Notes: generated from the sequence alone by a model not told the origin. DNA of 64,000 nt from Pseudolysinimonas_A sp049651805 (GCF_049651805.1 NZ_JBASCU010000017.1:124001-188000), one strand, 5' to 3'; numbered from the stretch's first letter, positions 52,769 through 61,981 are shown. Made by a program: numbers and translations.

Positions 52769-52833
52769 GGCCCGAGTGTATGTCGGGCTTCCCGCGGCCC
52801 CCGGATGAACGCGCCCGGCCGCGTCAGGTTCGG

Positions 52834-52862
52834 CTCCAGCTCAAGTTGAACTTGAAACTTCA
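52834..52862. promoter_or_regulatory. CAAGTT/AACTTG inverted-repeat cluster upstream of parA
   Basis: TCAAGTTGAACTTGA at 52841-52855 is a perfect 7-bp palindrome around one base, followed at once by a further partial copy (AACTTCAA). It lies in the xerD-parA gap, 73 bp before the parA start. The form resembles MerR-family operators, but no cognate regulator is in the window. Confidence 0.4.
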
Positions 52863-53801
52863 ACGCGCCCGGGGGTGCGCCGTGACGTACATGTCGCGCA
52901 GGGCGTCGGCGGTGACCCGGGTGTAGATCTGCGTCGTCGCCACGCTCGCGTGTCCGAGCAGCTCTTGCACGACCCGCACGTCGGCCCCGCCTTGCAGCAG
53001 GTGTGTGGCGAACGAGTGCCGCAGGCTGTGCGGCGACACCTCGACGTCGAGCTGCGCGCGCGCCGCGGCGGCCCGGATGACGAGCCACGCGTTCTGCCGC
53101 GAGAGGCGAGCTCCGCGCATGCCGAGGAAGAGCGCCGGCGTGGCCCGACCTCGCACCGAAAGCACCGGGCGGGACCGCACCAGGTAGGCGTCGATCGCCG
53201 CCCGCGCGTAGCTACCGACCGGCACGATGCGCTGCTTCGAGCCCTTACCGAACAGGCGCACCAGATCGGTCGTTCCCGCCTCGCCGACGAGATCATCGAC
53301 GTTGAGCGACACCGCCTCCGAGACCCGTGCGCCGGTGGCGTAGAGCAGCTCGAGCAGCGCCCGATCGCGCAGCACGCCCGGCTCGTCGCCGTCGGTCGCC
53401 GCCAAGAGGCTCTCCACCTGCGCGATCGTCAGCGCTTTCGGCAGCCGGTCGGGCAACTTCGGAGCGATGAGGTCGGCCGCCGGATCGACGGGAATGCGCT
53501 GCTCGTCGACGAGAAACCGCGTGAAGCCCCGGACACTGGAGAGCATGCGAGCCACCGACGAGGCGGCGAGCGGCGCGGGGCCTTCGCGAAGCTCCCGGGC
53601 GAAGGCGACCAGATGTCGGGGGGCGATCGTTCCGGCATCCGAGATCCCCGCTCTGCGCAGGGAGTCGAGCAGGCGGCTCAGGTCGCGACGATAGGCGGCG
53701 ATCGTGTGCGGCGACCGACCCCGCTCGATCGCGAGATGCCGCAGGTAGCGGTCGAGGTCGGTGGCGAGCCCGACCGGGATGCCGCCGTCAGCGTCGGGCA
53801 T
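52860..53801 (-). CDS. xerD: Tyrosine recombinase XerD
   Basis: 313 residues from ATG 53801. An N-terminal SAM-like core-binding domain (YLRHLAIERGRSPHTIAAYRRDLSRLL) precedes the catalytic domain with Arg in ATGARVSEAVSL, His-x-x-Arg in SPHSLRHSFATHLLQGG, and the tyrosine in ATTQIYTRV. With XerC it resolves chromosome dimers at dif. The housekeeping neighbours (NUDIX and parA) support XerD over a phage integrase. Confidence 0.93.
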   Translation of the reverse strand: MPDADGGIPVGLATDLDRYLRHLAIERGRSPHTIAAYRRDLSRLLDSLRRAGISDAGTIAPRHLVAFARELREGPAPLAASSVARMLSSVRGFTRFLVDEQRIPVDPAADLIAPKLPDRLPKALTIAQVESLLAATDGDEPGVLRDRALLELLYATGARVSEAVSLNVDDLVGEAGTTDLVRLFGKGSKQRIVPVGSYARAAIDAYLVRSRPVLSVRGRATPALFLGMRGARLSRQNAWLVIRAAAARAQLDVEVSPHSLRHSFATHLLQGGADVRVVQELLGHASVATTQIYTRVTADALRDMYVTAHPRAR

Positions 53802-54366
53802 GCACCAGGAGCGCCGCCGTGATGAGCGGCCCGTTGTGGAGGCGTCCCGCGGTGATGCCGTCGCGCACGTCGTCGAGGGGTACCCACCGCACGACGATCT
53901 CGGCTTCCTCGTCGGTGCGGTCATGGATGCCCGGTGCCGCCGACAGTCCGCGCGCTTCGAAGATCGTGATCACCTCATCGCTGCCCCCGGCCGACGGGTG
54001 GTACGCCACCAGCTCGCGCCATTCGCTGGCCACCAGATCGACTTCCTCCGCGAGTTCGCGCTGCGCGGCGGCGAGCTTGTCTTCGCCGGGTACATCGAGC
54101 AGGCCGGCCGGCAGCTCCCAATCGCGCATCCCGATCGGGTGTCGGTACTGGTTGATGACCAGAATCCGTTCGCCGTCATCGATCGCGGCGACGACGACCG
54201 CCCCCGGATGCTCCATGTACTCGCGCGTCATGGGGGCACCGCCGAAGGTCACGGTCTCCCGCACGATGTCCCAGACCCGGCCGTCGAACACCGTCTCGCG
54301 CTTCAATACGGGCGCCGGATCGACGACATCCTCGAGCGGTCCGGAATCCAGCGCCTCGAGATCCAT
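53788..54366 (-). CDS. NUDIX hydrolase, ADP-ribose pyrophosphatase type
   Basis: 192 residues. The Nudix box reads GLLDVPGEDKLAAAQRELAE then EVDL, near residues 93-116, with PAG just before it and the ADPRase-type YHPSAGGSDE after it. It hydrolyses ADP-ribose or related nucleotide sugars with Mg2+. Its stop overlaps the xerD start by 14 bp, and pyrG ends just upstream; this order is conserved in actinobacteria and Firmicutes. Confidence 0.93.
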   Translation of the reverse strand: MDLEALDSGPLEDVVDPAPVLKRETVFDGRVWDIVRETVTFGGAPMTREYMEHPGAVVVAAIDDGERILVINQYRHPIGMRDWELPAGLLDVPGEDKLAAAQRELAEEVDLVASEWRELVAYHPSAGGSDEVITIFEARGLSAAPGIHDRTDEEAEIVVRWVPLDDVRDGITAGRLHNGPLITAALLVHARR

Positions 54367-54371
54367 CGGGG

Positions 54372-56135
54372 TCAGGCCTGCGCGGGCTGCGCGACCGGCT
54401 CCGCGGCATGAGCCTCGACCATCGCAGGCTCCCCCGGATCGGCGACCTCGAACAACCGGCTCGCCTGCTGCCGCTCCAGTGCCGCGCCGATGAGCCCGCG
54501 GAACAGCGGATGCGGGCGGTTCGGCCGCGACCGCAGCTCGGGGTGGGCCTGCGTGGCGACGTAGAACGGGTGCACCTCGACGGGCAGCTCGATGTACTCC
54601 ACGAGCGACCGGTCGGGCGAGATGCCCGAGAAGACCAGTCCGGCATCCGCAATCTGCTGGCGATAGGTGTTGTTGACCTCGTAGCGGTGGCGGTGACGTT
54701 CGGATGCCGTCGAAGCTCCGTAGAGACCTTCGACGATCGAGCCGGGCTCGAAGCGTGCCTCATAGAGGCCGAGGCGCATCGTGCCACCCATGTCACCGCG
54801 GGCGAGCAGGTCGACCTGTTCGGCCATCGTCGCGATCACCGGGAACTCGGTGTCGGGGTCGAACTCGCTCGACGAGGCGCCCGCGAGACCGACGACATTC
54901 CGCGCGTATTCGACGACCATGCACTGCAGCCCGAGGCAGATGCCGAGCGTGGGGATCTTGTTCTCGCGGGCGAACCGCAGGGCACCGAGCTTGCCCTCGA
55001 TGCCGCGAACCCCGAAGCCGCCGGGCACCAGGATGCCGTCGACATCCGCCAGTTCGTGCGCGGCGCCCCCCGGCGTCTCGCACAGGTCAGAGGCGACCCA
55101 CTTGACGACGACCCTGCTCTCGTGGGCGAAGCCTCCGGCCTTCAGCGCTTCGGTCACCGAGAGGTAGGCGTCCGGCAGATCGATGTACTTGCCGACGAGC
55201 GCGATCGTGAGTTCGTACTTCGGGTCGTGCACGGTCTTCAGCAGGTCCTGCCAACCATCCCACTCGACTTTGCCGGCCGGCAGTTTCAACTGGTCGATGA
55301 TGTAGGCGTCGAGCCCCTGCTCGTGCAGCATCGTCGGGATGTCGTAGATGCTCGCGACGTCGATCGCGTTGACCACGGCCTGCTCTTCGACGTCGCACAT
55401 GAGAGCGATCTTGCGGCGGTTGGACTCGGACACCGGGCGGTCGCTGCGCAGCACGAGGGCGTCGGGCTGGATGCCGATGGAGCGCAACGCCGCGACCGAG
55501 TGTTGCGTCGGCTTGGTCTTCTGCTCGCCCGAGGCGCCCATGAACGGCACGAGCGAGACGTGCACGAAGAAGACGTTCTGGCGGCCGAGTTCGTGGCGCA
55601 CCTGGCGCGCGGACTCGATGAACGGGAGGCTCTCGATATCGCCGACGGTGCCGCCGATCTCGGTGATGATCACATCGGGCGGGGCGGATCCGTCAGCCGG
55701 GGCTTCCGCCTGCAGCCGCATCCGCCGCTTGATCTCGTCGGTGATGTGCGGGATGACCTGCACCGTATCGCCGAGATACTCGCCGTGGCGTTCGCGTTCG
55801 ATGACTCGCGAATAGATCTGGCCCGTGGTGACGTTGGCGGCCTGGTCGAGGTTGATGTCGAGGAAGCGCTCGTAGTGGCCGATGTCGAGATCGGTCTCGG
55901 CGCCGTCGTCGGTGACGAAGACCTCGCCGTGCTGGAACGGGTTCATCGTTCCCGGGTCGACGTTCAGATACGGGTCGAGTTTCTGCATCTTCACCCGGAG
56001 GCCGCGGGCGGTGAGCAGATTCCCCAGCGACGCCGCGGTGAGTCCCTTACCAAGGGACGAAACGACACCTCCGGTGACGAAGATGTGTTTGGTACGAACC
56101 GGGCCAGCGCTGTATCGAGCGGAGTTGATCACCAC
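54372..56135 (-). CDS. pyrG: CTP synthase
   Basis: 587 residues from GTG 56135; homology begins at KHIFVTGGVVSSLGKGLTAASLG. The synthetase domain has KLDPYLNVDPGTMNPFQHGEV in sequence, and the glutamine amidotransferase domain has nucleophile cysteine in LGICLGLQCMVVEYARNV. The last ~25 residues (VADPGEPAMVEAHAAEPVAQ) are an extra tail. It converts UTP to CTP with ATP and glutamine. Confidence 0.96.
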   Translation of the reverse strand: MVINSARYSAGPVRTKHIFVTGGVVSSLGKGLTAASLGNLLTARGLRVKMQKLDPYLNVDPGTMNPFQHGEVFVTDDGAETDLDIGHYERFLDINLDQAANVTTGQIYSRVIERERHGEYLGDTVQVIPHITDEIKRRMRLQAEAPADGSAPPDVIITEIGGTVGDIESLPFIESARQVRHELGRQNVFFVHVSLVPFMGASGEQKTKPTQHSVAALRSIGIQPDALVLRSDRPVSESNRRKIALMCDVEEQAVVNAIDVASIYDIPTMLHEQGLDAYIIDQLKLPAGKVEWDGWQDLLKTVHDPKYELTIALVGKYIDLPDAYLSVTEALKAGGFAHESRVVVKWVASDLCETPGGAAHELADVDGILVPGGFGVRGIEGKLGALRFARENKIPTLGICLGLQCMVVEYARNVVGLAGASSSEFDPDTEFPVIATMAEQVDLLARGDMGGTMRLGLYEARFEPGSIVEGLYGASTASERHRHRYEVNNTYRQQIADAGLVFSGISPDRSLVEYIELPVEVHPFYVATQAHPELRSRPNRPHPLFRGLIGAALERQQASRLFEVADPGEPAMVEAHAAEPVAQPAQA

Positions 56136-56196
56136 GGGGTTTCAGCGTATCTCACCGGAGTCACGGTTGGCTGTGACGCGCGCGCGCTCGCTCAAG

Positions 56197-56220
56197 ACGG
56201 AGGCCATTTCTGGCCTCCGT
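56197..56220 (-). terminator. Stem-loop terminator downstream of recN
   Basis: A perfect 10-bp stem ACGGAGGCCA/TGGCCTCCGT with a 4-base loop lies in the recN-pyrG gap, 37 bp after the recN stop on the leftward strand. The following bases (CTTGAG) make only a weak U run, so termination may be partial and allow read-through to pyrG. Confidence 0.6.
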
Positions 56221-56256
56221 GCGGCGCCAGCGCCGACGTCCGTCTCGGGCGTCGGA

Positions 56257-57963
56257 TCACACCCAGGTGCCGTGCGCCTGCTCGAGCAGCTCTTTGGCGT
56301 GCGCGAGGGCGTGTTCGGAGTCGGGTGACCCCGACAGCAGTCGCGCCATCTCGAACGCGCGGTCGTCGGCGTGTACGAGGCGCACGTTGCTGGTCGTGAC
56401 CGAACCGTCGGTGCCCTTCTCGACGACGAGGTGGTTGGTCGAATAGGCCGCAACCTGGGCGAGGTGCGTGACGACGATCACCTGCGCGGTCTGCGCCAGT
56501 TTCGCCAATCGCCGCCCGATCTCGGACGCCGATGCGCCGCCGACGCCGGCATCCACCTCGTCGAAGACGAACGTGGGCACCGGGTCGGATCCGGCGAGCA
56601 CGACCTCGATGGCCAGCATCACACGCGACAACTCGCCACCCGAGGCCCCCTTGCCGAGCGGGCGGGGCTCCGCACCGGGATGCGGCTGCAACAGAAGCGT
56701 CACCTGGTCGTGCCCGGTGAGAGTCAGCTCGCGCTCGTCGACCTCGATCGTGAGCCGCGCGTCGGGCATCGCGAGCGCCTGCAGCTCCGCCGACACGGCA
56801 TCCTGCAACCGGGACGCCGCCGCGCGGCGCAGCTCGGTCAATCGCGCGGCGAGATCGTGAACGCGGGCGAGACCGGCGTCGACTTCCGCGGTGAGCTGCT
56901 CGATGCGGTCGGCATCGTTGTCGAGCTCGAGCAGCCGGGTACTGCCCGACTCGAGGTAGTCGATGACGTTGTCGAGAGATGGGCCGTAGCGGCGGGTCAG
57001 CGCGGTGAGGGCAGCGCGTCGCTCCTGGATTCCCTCCAGTTCGCGTGCACCGTCGGCATCCAGACCCCCGAGATAGCTGGAGAGCGCACCCGAGATCTCG
57101 GCGAGGGCGAACGAGGCGGCGTCGAGCTGCTCAGTGATCGGAGCGAGCGTCGAATCGTGGGCGACGACCCGATCGAGGGAACGCCGTGCGCTGTCGACGA
57201 GCGCCGTAGCGTCGGCACCGTCGCCCAGTTGCGTCGAGACCGCCTCTCGCGCTTCCGTCGCCGCGATGCGCAGGTCTTCGAGGTTGGTGAGCCGCTCGGC
57301 CTGCTCGGCGAGGGCGACATCTTCCCCACGCTGGGGCGCCGCGGCCTCGATCTCCGCCATCGCGATGCGCAGTTCCTCTGCTTCGCGCACCCGCCGGTCG
57401 CGTTCGGCGACGAGCAGGTCGAGCTCGGCGCGGTCGGCCTGCCAGCGTTGGAAGGCATCCTGGTAGTCGCCGAGCAGCGCAGCCAGCGGAGCCCCCGCGA
57501 ATCGATCGAGCGCCTCGCGCTGCGCGACCGCCGACTTCAACCGGATCTGGTCGGATTGCCCGTGCACGACCACCAGGTGTGGGCTGAGCTCCGCCAGCAC
57601 CCCCACCGGCGCCGATCGGCCCCCGACCGTCGCGCGGCTGCGCCCGTCGGAGCCCACCGAGCGACCGAGGATGAGGTGCGCTCGCCCATCGGCCGCGACA
57701 TCCACATCGCCGCCGGCGTCGCGCACCCGGTCGGCGACCGCCCCGGTGCCGTCGATCTGCCAGTGACCCTCGACAATCGCCTGCGGGCTGCCCGAGCGCA
57801 CCGCACCGCTGTCGCCGCGCTCACCGAGCAACAGGCCCAGTGCGGTCACGACCATGGTCTTTCCCGCACCGGTCTCCCCCGTCAGCGCGGTGAACCCCGG
57901 CCCGAGCGGCAGGCGCGCCTCGCCGATCACGCCGAGGTCGCGGATCGAGATCTCTTCGATCAC
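56257..57963 (-). CDS. recN: DNA repair protein RecN
   Basis: 568 residues from GTG 57963, overlapping the NAD kinase stop (GTGA). It begins VIEEISIRDLGVIGEARLPLGPG with Walker A TGETGAGKTMVV, a long coiled-coil centre (EAEELRIAMAEIEAA to LTALTRRYGPSL), and the C-terminal ATPase half with GASGGELSRVMLAIE (signature) and FVFDEVDAGVGG (Walker B). It is an SMC-like protein acting at double-strand breaks. Confidence 0.95.
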   Translation of the reverse strand: MIEEISIRDLGVIGEARLPLGPGFTALTGETGAGKTMVVTALGLLLGERGDSGAVRSGSPQAIVEGHWQIDGTGAVADRVRDAGGDVDVAADGRAHLILGRSVGSDGRSRATVGGRSAPVGVLAELSPHLVVVHGQSDQIRLKSAVAQREALDRFAGAPLAALLGDYQDAFQRWQADRAELDLLVAERDRRVREAEELRIAMAEIEAAAPQRGEDVALAEQAERLTNLEDLRIAATEAREAVSTQLGDGADATALVDSARRSLDRVVAHDSTLAPITEQLDAASFALAEISGALSSYLGGLDADGARELEGIQERRAALTALTRRYGPSLDNVIDYLESGSTRLLELDNDADRIEQLTAEVDAGLARVHDLAARLTELRRAAASRLQDAVSAELQALAMPDARLTIEVDERELTLTGHDQVTLLLQPHPGAEPRPLGKGASGGELSRVMLAIEVVLAGSDPVPTFVFDEVDAGVGGASASEIGRRLAKLAQTAQVIVVTHLAQVAAYSTNHLVVEKGTDGSVTTSNVRLVHADDRAFEMARLLSGSPDSEHALAHAKELLEQAHGTWV

Positions 57964-58910
57964 GTCGCCACTCGCCCTTCGGGCGACGAACGCGGCCCCT
58001 CGTCGGACGTCGGGCCGCGCCACCCGGCGACGGGAAGACCGAACTTATTGACGAGCCGCTCGGCGAAGGGTCGTGGGCTGAGCCGGGCAAGACGCACGGG
58101 AGTCGGCGAACGACGCACGACCACCCGTGCGGCGGCCGGCAGGTCGAACGTGCGGCGACCGTCGGCCCAGAGCACCCCGGTTCCGGGCGTGCGGCGCAGC
58201 AGCTCCACCGCGAGCGCGGATTCCGGCCCGACGACGAGCGGACGGGCGAAGAGCGCGTGCGCCGAGAGCGGCACCATCAGCAGCGCTTCGACACTCGGCC
58301 AGACGACGGGTCCGCCGGCCGAGAACGAATAAGCGGTGGATCCGGTCGGCGTTGACATGACGACGCCATCGCAGCCGAACGTCGAGATCGGGCGGCCGTC
58401 GACCTCGATCGCCACCTCCAGCGAGCGCTCACGGCTGGCCTTCTCGACGGATGCCTCGTTCAACGCCCAGGTCTCGAACACGACCTGCTCGTCGACCTTC
58501 ACCCGCACCGAGACGGTCATGCGCTCCTCGACGACGTAGTCGCGGGCGAGCGCGCGCTCCACAGTGTCGTGCAGATCTTCGCGTTCCGCCTCGGCGAGGA
58601 ACCCCACGTGCCCGAGGTTGACGCCCAGCAGCGGGGCGTCGCACCCGCGCGCGAGTTCGGCGGCACGCAAGATCGTGCCGTCGCCGCCGAGCACGATCAC
58701 GAGTTCGAGGTCACTCGGTGCGACTTGCTCACCGAGGATCGCTACGGGATCGAGATCGGGCGCGGCTCCGACGAGATCGCCGTGGTCGTCGGCCGAGAGT
58801 ACCGGGGTAATGCCCGCCGCGAACAACTGGCGACACACGTCGACGCCGGCCTGAAGGGAATCGGGGCGTCCGGTGTGCGCAACGACAAGGAGGTGGCGGT
58901 GTGGTGACAC
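57960..58910 (-). CDS. nadK: NAD kinase
   Basis: 316 residues from GTG 58910, chosen for the GGAGGA six bases upstream and because family similarity begins at HLLVVAHTGRPDS. Motifs: VLGGDGTILRAAELA (GGDGT), NLGHVGFLAE, and STPTGSTAYSFSAGGP. It phosphorylates NAD to NADP. The tlyA-nadK-recN order is standard in Gram-positive bacteria. Confidence 0.95.
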   Translation of the reverse strand: MSPHRHLLVVAHTGRPDSLQAGVDVCRQLFAAGITPVLSADDHGDLVGAAPDLDPVAILGEQVAPSDLELVIVLGGDGTILRAAELARGCDAPLLGVNLGHVGFLAEAEREDLHDTVERALARDYVVEERMTVSVRVKVDEQVVFETWALNEASVEKASRERSLEVAIEVDGRPISTFGCDGVVMSTPTGSTAYSFSAGGPVVWPSVEALLMVPLSAHALFARPLVVGPESALAVELLRRTPGTGVLWADGRRTFDLPAAARVVVRRSPTPVRLARLSPRPFAERLVNKFGLPVAGWRGPTSDEGPRSSPEGRVAT

Positions 58911-58933
58911 GAGTTCCTCCAACGGGGCGCACG

Positions 58934-59731
58934 CTACGGCAGGGTGCCGATCACGCTCTCCCATTCTGGGGGATGGGATCCGACAGCGCGCCGTGCCCAC
59001 AGCAGGTACTCCTGGTTGCCGTTGCTGCCGAGCACTGGGGAGGGGGCGATTCCTGCCGTCTCGAGTCCGGCATCCCAGGCCGCCCAGACGACCCCGCGCA
59101 CCGCGTCGTGGCGCAGTGCCGCATCGCGCACGATGCCTTCCCGAACCCCCTGCCGCCCCACCTCGAACTGCGGTTTCACGAGCAGAACGAAGTCGGCGTC
59201 GGGGGCGACGCTCGCGGCGAGGGCCGGCAGCACGGTCGGCAGGGAGATGAACGAGAGGTCGGCGGTCACCAGATCGGGCCGCTCTTCGGTACCGGATGCC
59301 GTGGCCAGTCCGGCCGGATCGAGCGCGCGCGCGTTGACGCCCTCGACGACGCGCACCCGGGGATCGCTGCGCACCACCGGCGACAGTTGCCTGTGCCCGA
59401 CGTCGAGCGCGATGACTTCGCGCGCGCCGCGCTCGAGCAGCACCTGCGTGAAGCCGCCGGTAGACGCTCCGACATCGAGGGCGAGCCGCCCCGCGGGGTC
59501 GATCGCGAACCGGTCGAGCGCGCCCACGAGCTTCAGTGCCGCCCGGCTGACGTACCGGTTCTCGCCGTCGATGGCGAGCTCGGCATCCGCCGCCACCTTC
59601 GTGGCAGCCTTCACAACCGGGCGTCCGTCGACCTGCACCCGACCCTCCTCGATCGCGGAGACCGCGAGAGCGCGTGATCGGGCGAGACCGCGGCGTACGA
59701 GTTCGGCGTCGAGGCGGGCGAACTCGGTCAC
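58934..59731 (-). CDS. tlyA: TlyA-family rRNA 2'-O-methyltransferase (hemolysin A-like)
   Basis: 265 residues from GTG 59731. An S4 domain (RLDAELVRRGLARSRALAVSAI) precedes a FtsJ-type SAM domain with ALDVGASTGGFTQVLLERGA, the K-D-K-like residues, DLSFISLPTVLPAL and VLLVKPQFEVG. In relatives it methylates 16S and 23S rRNA and affects capreomycin sensitivity. The hemolysin name is historical. Confidence 0.93.
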   Translation of the reverse strand: MTEFARLDAELVRRGLARSRALAVSAIEEGRVQVDGRPVVKAATKVAADAELAIDGENRYVSRAALKLVGALDRFAIDPAGRLALDVGASTGGFTQVLLERGAREVIALDVGHRQLSPVVRSDPRVRVVEGVNARALDPAGLATASGTEERPDLVTADLSFISLPTVLPALAASVAPDADFVLLVKPQFEVGRQGVREGIVRDAALRHDAVRGVVWAAWDAGLETAGIAPSPVLGSNGNQEYLLWARRAVGSHPPEWESVIGTLP

Positions 59732-59732
59732 G

Positions 59733-59912
59733 TCAGGCGCTGGGGCGGGCGTCGCCGACGCGGCTGTCGCCGGATTCCAGCGTCGCGCGCAGCTCTTCGT
59801 AGACCTGCGCGAGGTGCTCGGCGCGGGTCTCGAGGGGCTGATCTTCGATGACCTTCAACCGAGAGAGCAAGGCGTCGCCCTCGCCGTCTTCGCGCATCTG
59901 CTCGCCGGTCAT
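59733..59912 (-). CDS. Small conserved acidic protein between HAD phosphatase and tlyA
   Basis: 59 residues from ATG 59912 (overlaps the upstream stop, ATGA); it ends one base before tlyA. A single long helix is predicted (GDALLSRLKVIEDQPLETRAEHLAQVYEELRATLE in pieces). Small proteins of this type sit in the same place in many actinobacterial genomes. Function unknown. Confidence 0.75.
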   Translation of the reverse strand: MTGEQMREDGEGDALLSRLKVIEDQPLETRAEHLAQVYEELRATLESGDSRVGDARPSA

Positions 59913-60979
59913 GATGCCCACGATAGCTGCGAGGCGTAGAGCTCGGGGGCCACCTCGAGCGCGTAGATCGGCACGCCGCCACCCCAGATGGCGGCTGCGG
60001 CGGCTCGCAACACGTCGACCGGGTCACCTCGGCGCGCGAGCGTGACGGCGTTGCGGTCGACCTTGACGACGGCGGCACCCACCGCCACGAGTTTCGCGCC
60101 CCGTTTCTCGCTGATCGTCACCTGCGGGTACGGGGCGAACAGCTCGCGCAGGTCGCCGAGCACAAAGGTGGGGCGCGAATCGGCCTCAGCGGCGAGCACC
60201 TGCTTCGGGCCGTCGATGCCCGTGAGGACGAGAGCGGATGCCATGCCGGCCCGGTTGGCGCCGAGGATGTCGGTATCGAGGCGATCGCCGATCACCAACG
60301 GAGCCTGCGCCGCGAAACGGGTCGCAGCGGCGTCGAAGATCGCGCGCTCCGGCTTGCCGGCGACCACCGGCAGCCGGCCGACGGCCGTGTGCACGGCCGA
60401 CACGAGCGTTCCGTTGCCCGGAGCGGTGCCGCGGGCCTGCGGAATCGTCCAATCGGTGTTGGTCGCCACCCACGGGATGCCATCGGTTCCCTCCGGCGCG
60501 CGCAGCGCGTACGCCGCCTCGGCGAGGTCGGTCCACGCGACCTGTGGGGCGAACCCCTGGATGACGGCAGCCGGGGCATCGTCGGCGGACCGTACGACGG
60601 TGAAACCGGCACGTTCCACCTCGGTGGTGAGTCCGTCGCCGCCGACGACGAGGATGCGACTTCCGGGTTCGACGAGGTCGATGAGCAGCTTCACGGCCGC
60701 CTGAGGCGAGGTGACGACGTCGTCGGGAGCCACGGAGAGCCCGAGGTTCGTCAGGTGGGCGGCCACCGTCGCGTCGGTGCGCGACGCATTGTTGGTGAGG
60801 TACCCGACGCGGCGGGACGTCTGAACACGGTTGATGCTCTGGACGGCGTGCGGAATGGCATCGTCGCCGCGATAGACCACCCCGTCGAGGTCGGCGAGCA
60901 CAACGTCGACACCGTCGAGTGGAGTGGGTCGAGACTGGTGGCTCGCCTCCGTGCGGGGGCTCCGTTCAATGCGGGGCAT
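59909..60979 (-). CDS. HAD-superfamily sugar phosphatase (NagD-like, class IIA)
   Basis: 356 residues from ATG 60979. The nucleophile motif is VVLADLDGVVYRGDDAIPHA, followed by GYLTNNASRT, GKPERAIFDAAA and VIGDRLDTDILGANRAGM, the HAD class IIA set. The protein continues beyond the usual ~280 residues with a C-terminal domain (AKLVAVGAAVVKVDRNAV, IWGGGVPIYALEVAPEL) not found in NagD. The N-terminal 20 residues overlap a REP-like sequence. Phosphatase substrate unknown. Confidence 0.88.
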   Translation of the reverse strand: MPRIERSPRTEASHQSRPTPLDGVDVVLADLDGVVYRGDDAIPHAVQSINRVQTSRRVGYLTNNASRTDATVAAHLTNLGLSVAPDDVVTSPQAAVKLLIDLVEPGSRILVVGGDGLTTEVERAGFTVVRSADDAPAAVIQGFAPQVAWTDLAEAAYALRAPEGTDGIPWVATNTDWTIPQARGTAPGNGTLVSAVHTAVGRLPVVAGKPERAIFDAAATRFAAQAPLVIGDRLDTDILGANRAGMASALVLTGIDGPKQVLAAEADSRPTFVLGDLRELFAPYPQVTISEKRGAKLVAVGAAVVKVDRNAVTLARRGDPVDVLRAAAAAIWGGGVPIYALEVAPELYASQLSWAS

Positions 60980-61901
60980 CGGGATCCCAGTCCTCGTCGA
61001 TGATCTCGACGGTGTCTTCACCTTCGGGAATGGCGGCGTTCTCGAGGGCAGTCGTGGCGCGGTCCGACCGCTGCCACCACTGTTCGGCCTCCTCGGCACG
61101 ACCGAGGTCTTCGAGCACCGTCGCGTACGCGTCGAACAGTGCGGGGCTCCAGGCGTAGGCACGCTCAGGATCGAGCTGCGGAATCTGCAGTTCGGTGAGA
61201 GCCGCATCCGGCTGGCCGAGGTCGAGACGGGCGCCGGACATCGCGATCGCCAGAGCGACCTGAACGGGCACGTCGAGCGAGGCGCGACGAACCGATCGGC
61301 CCAGCTCGAGCGCCTTCTCGGGTCGCCCGATGCCCCGTTCGCTGTCGACCATGAGAGGCAACTGGTCGTCGCGGCCCGAAATACGGCGGTAGGTGCGCAG
61401 CTCGCGGAGGGCGAGCTCGAACTCGCCGAGCGCGTAGGCGGTGATTCCGACCGATTCGCGCACCACCGCGACCCGGCCGGCCCGGCGTCCTGCCGCCTGG
61501 GCGTGCTTGTGCGCCAGATCGGGATCGCTGTCGATGAGCCGCCCCGCCATCACCAGATGACGCGCGACCCAGTCCGCGTTGTCCTTGCTGAGGGTCTTCA
61601 GTTCCGCGCGGGCCACCTTGTCGAGAAGATTCGCGGTGACGTCTTCGGGGATCTCGGGGTCGTCGTGGCGCGGACGATCGTCGTCCGCGCGGGGCGGCCG
61701 GCGATCTGTCCCTGCTGCAGCTCGGTCGAACGCCTTGCGCTCGTACGACTGGCGTTCGTACGGCTTTCGATCCGTCGGCTTTCGATCCGTCGGCTTGCGG
61801 TCGCTGGGCTGACGATCCGTCGGCTTGCGGTCGCTGGGTCTACCCGTGGGCGGTTTGCGATCGGTTCGCGGCTTCGGCCGGCGGGATGACGGGTCGCTCA
61901 T
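60966..61901 (-). CDS. Tetratricopeptide-like protein with basic repeat-rich N-terminus
   Basis: 311 residues from ATG 61901 with AGGAG upstream. The first ~75 residues are low-complexity repeats of DRKPTDR type, strongly basic and disordered. The rest is helical with TPR-like spacing (WVARHLVMAGRLIDSDP, HAQAAGRRAGRVAVVRESVGI, ALGEFELALRELRTYRRISG, LEDLGRAEEAEQWWQRSD). This gene precedes the HAD phosphatase in many actinobacteria. The basic tail suggests nucleic-acid contact, but function is unknown. Confidence 0.8.
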   Translation of the reverse strand: MSDPSSRRPKPRTDRKPPTGRPSDRKPTDRQPSDRKPTDRKPTDRKPYERQSYERKAFDRAAAGTDRRPPRADDDRPRHDDPEIPEDVTANLLDKVARAELKTLSKDNADWVARHLVMAGRLIDSDPDLAHKHAQAAGRRAGRVAVVRESVGITAYALGEFELALRELRTYRRISGRDDQLPLMVDSERGIGRPEKALELGRSVRRASLDVPVQVALAIAMSGARLDLGQPDAALTELQIPQLDPERAYAWSPALFDAYATVLEDLGRAEEAEQWWQRSDRATTALENAAIPEGEDTVEIIDEDWDPDAPH

Positions 61902-61937
61902 CTGAGGCTCCTGATACTGAGGAAGGGGCGTTAACGC

Positions 61938-61974
61938 AGAAAGGGGCTACCCGGCATGCGGGTAGCCCCTTTCT
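61938..61974 (-). terminator. Strong stem-loop terminator of the rRNA operon
   Basis: A perfect 15-bp stem (arms AGAAAGGGGCTACCC and GGGTAGCCCCTTTCT) with a 7-base loop lies 8 bp beyond the 5S 3' end on the leftward strand. It ends in a short pyrimidine run. Confidence 0.85.
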
Positions 61975-61981
61975 CAAAGAA

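Noticed and set aside
52860..53801. Phage or island integrase
   Set aside because: Conserved housekeeping neighbours (NUDIX, parA, scpA) and standard length mark it as XerD; it is also 12 kb from the tRNA gene.
54408..58332. Two ~650-codon rightward frames opposite pyrG and recN
   Set aside because: Antisense shadows of well-conserved housekeeping genes.
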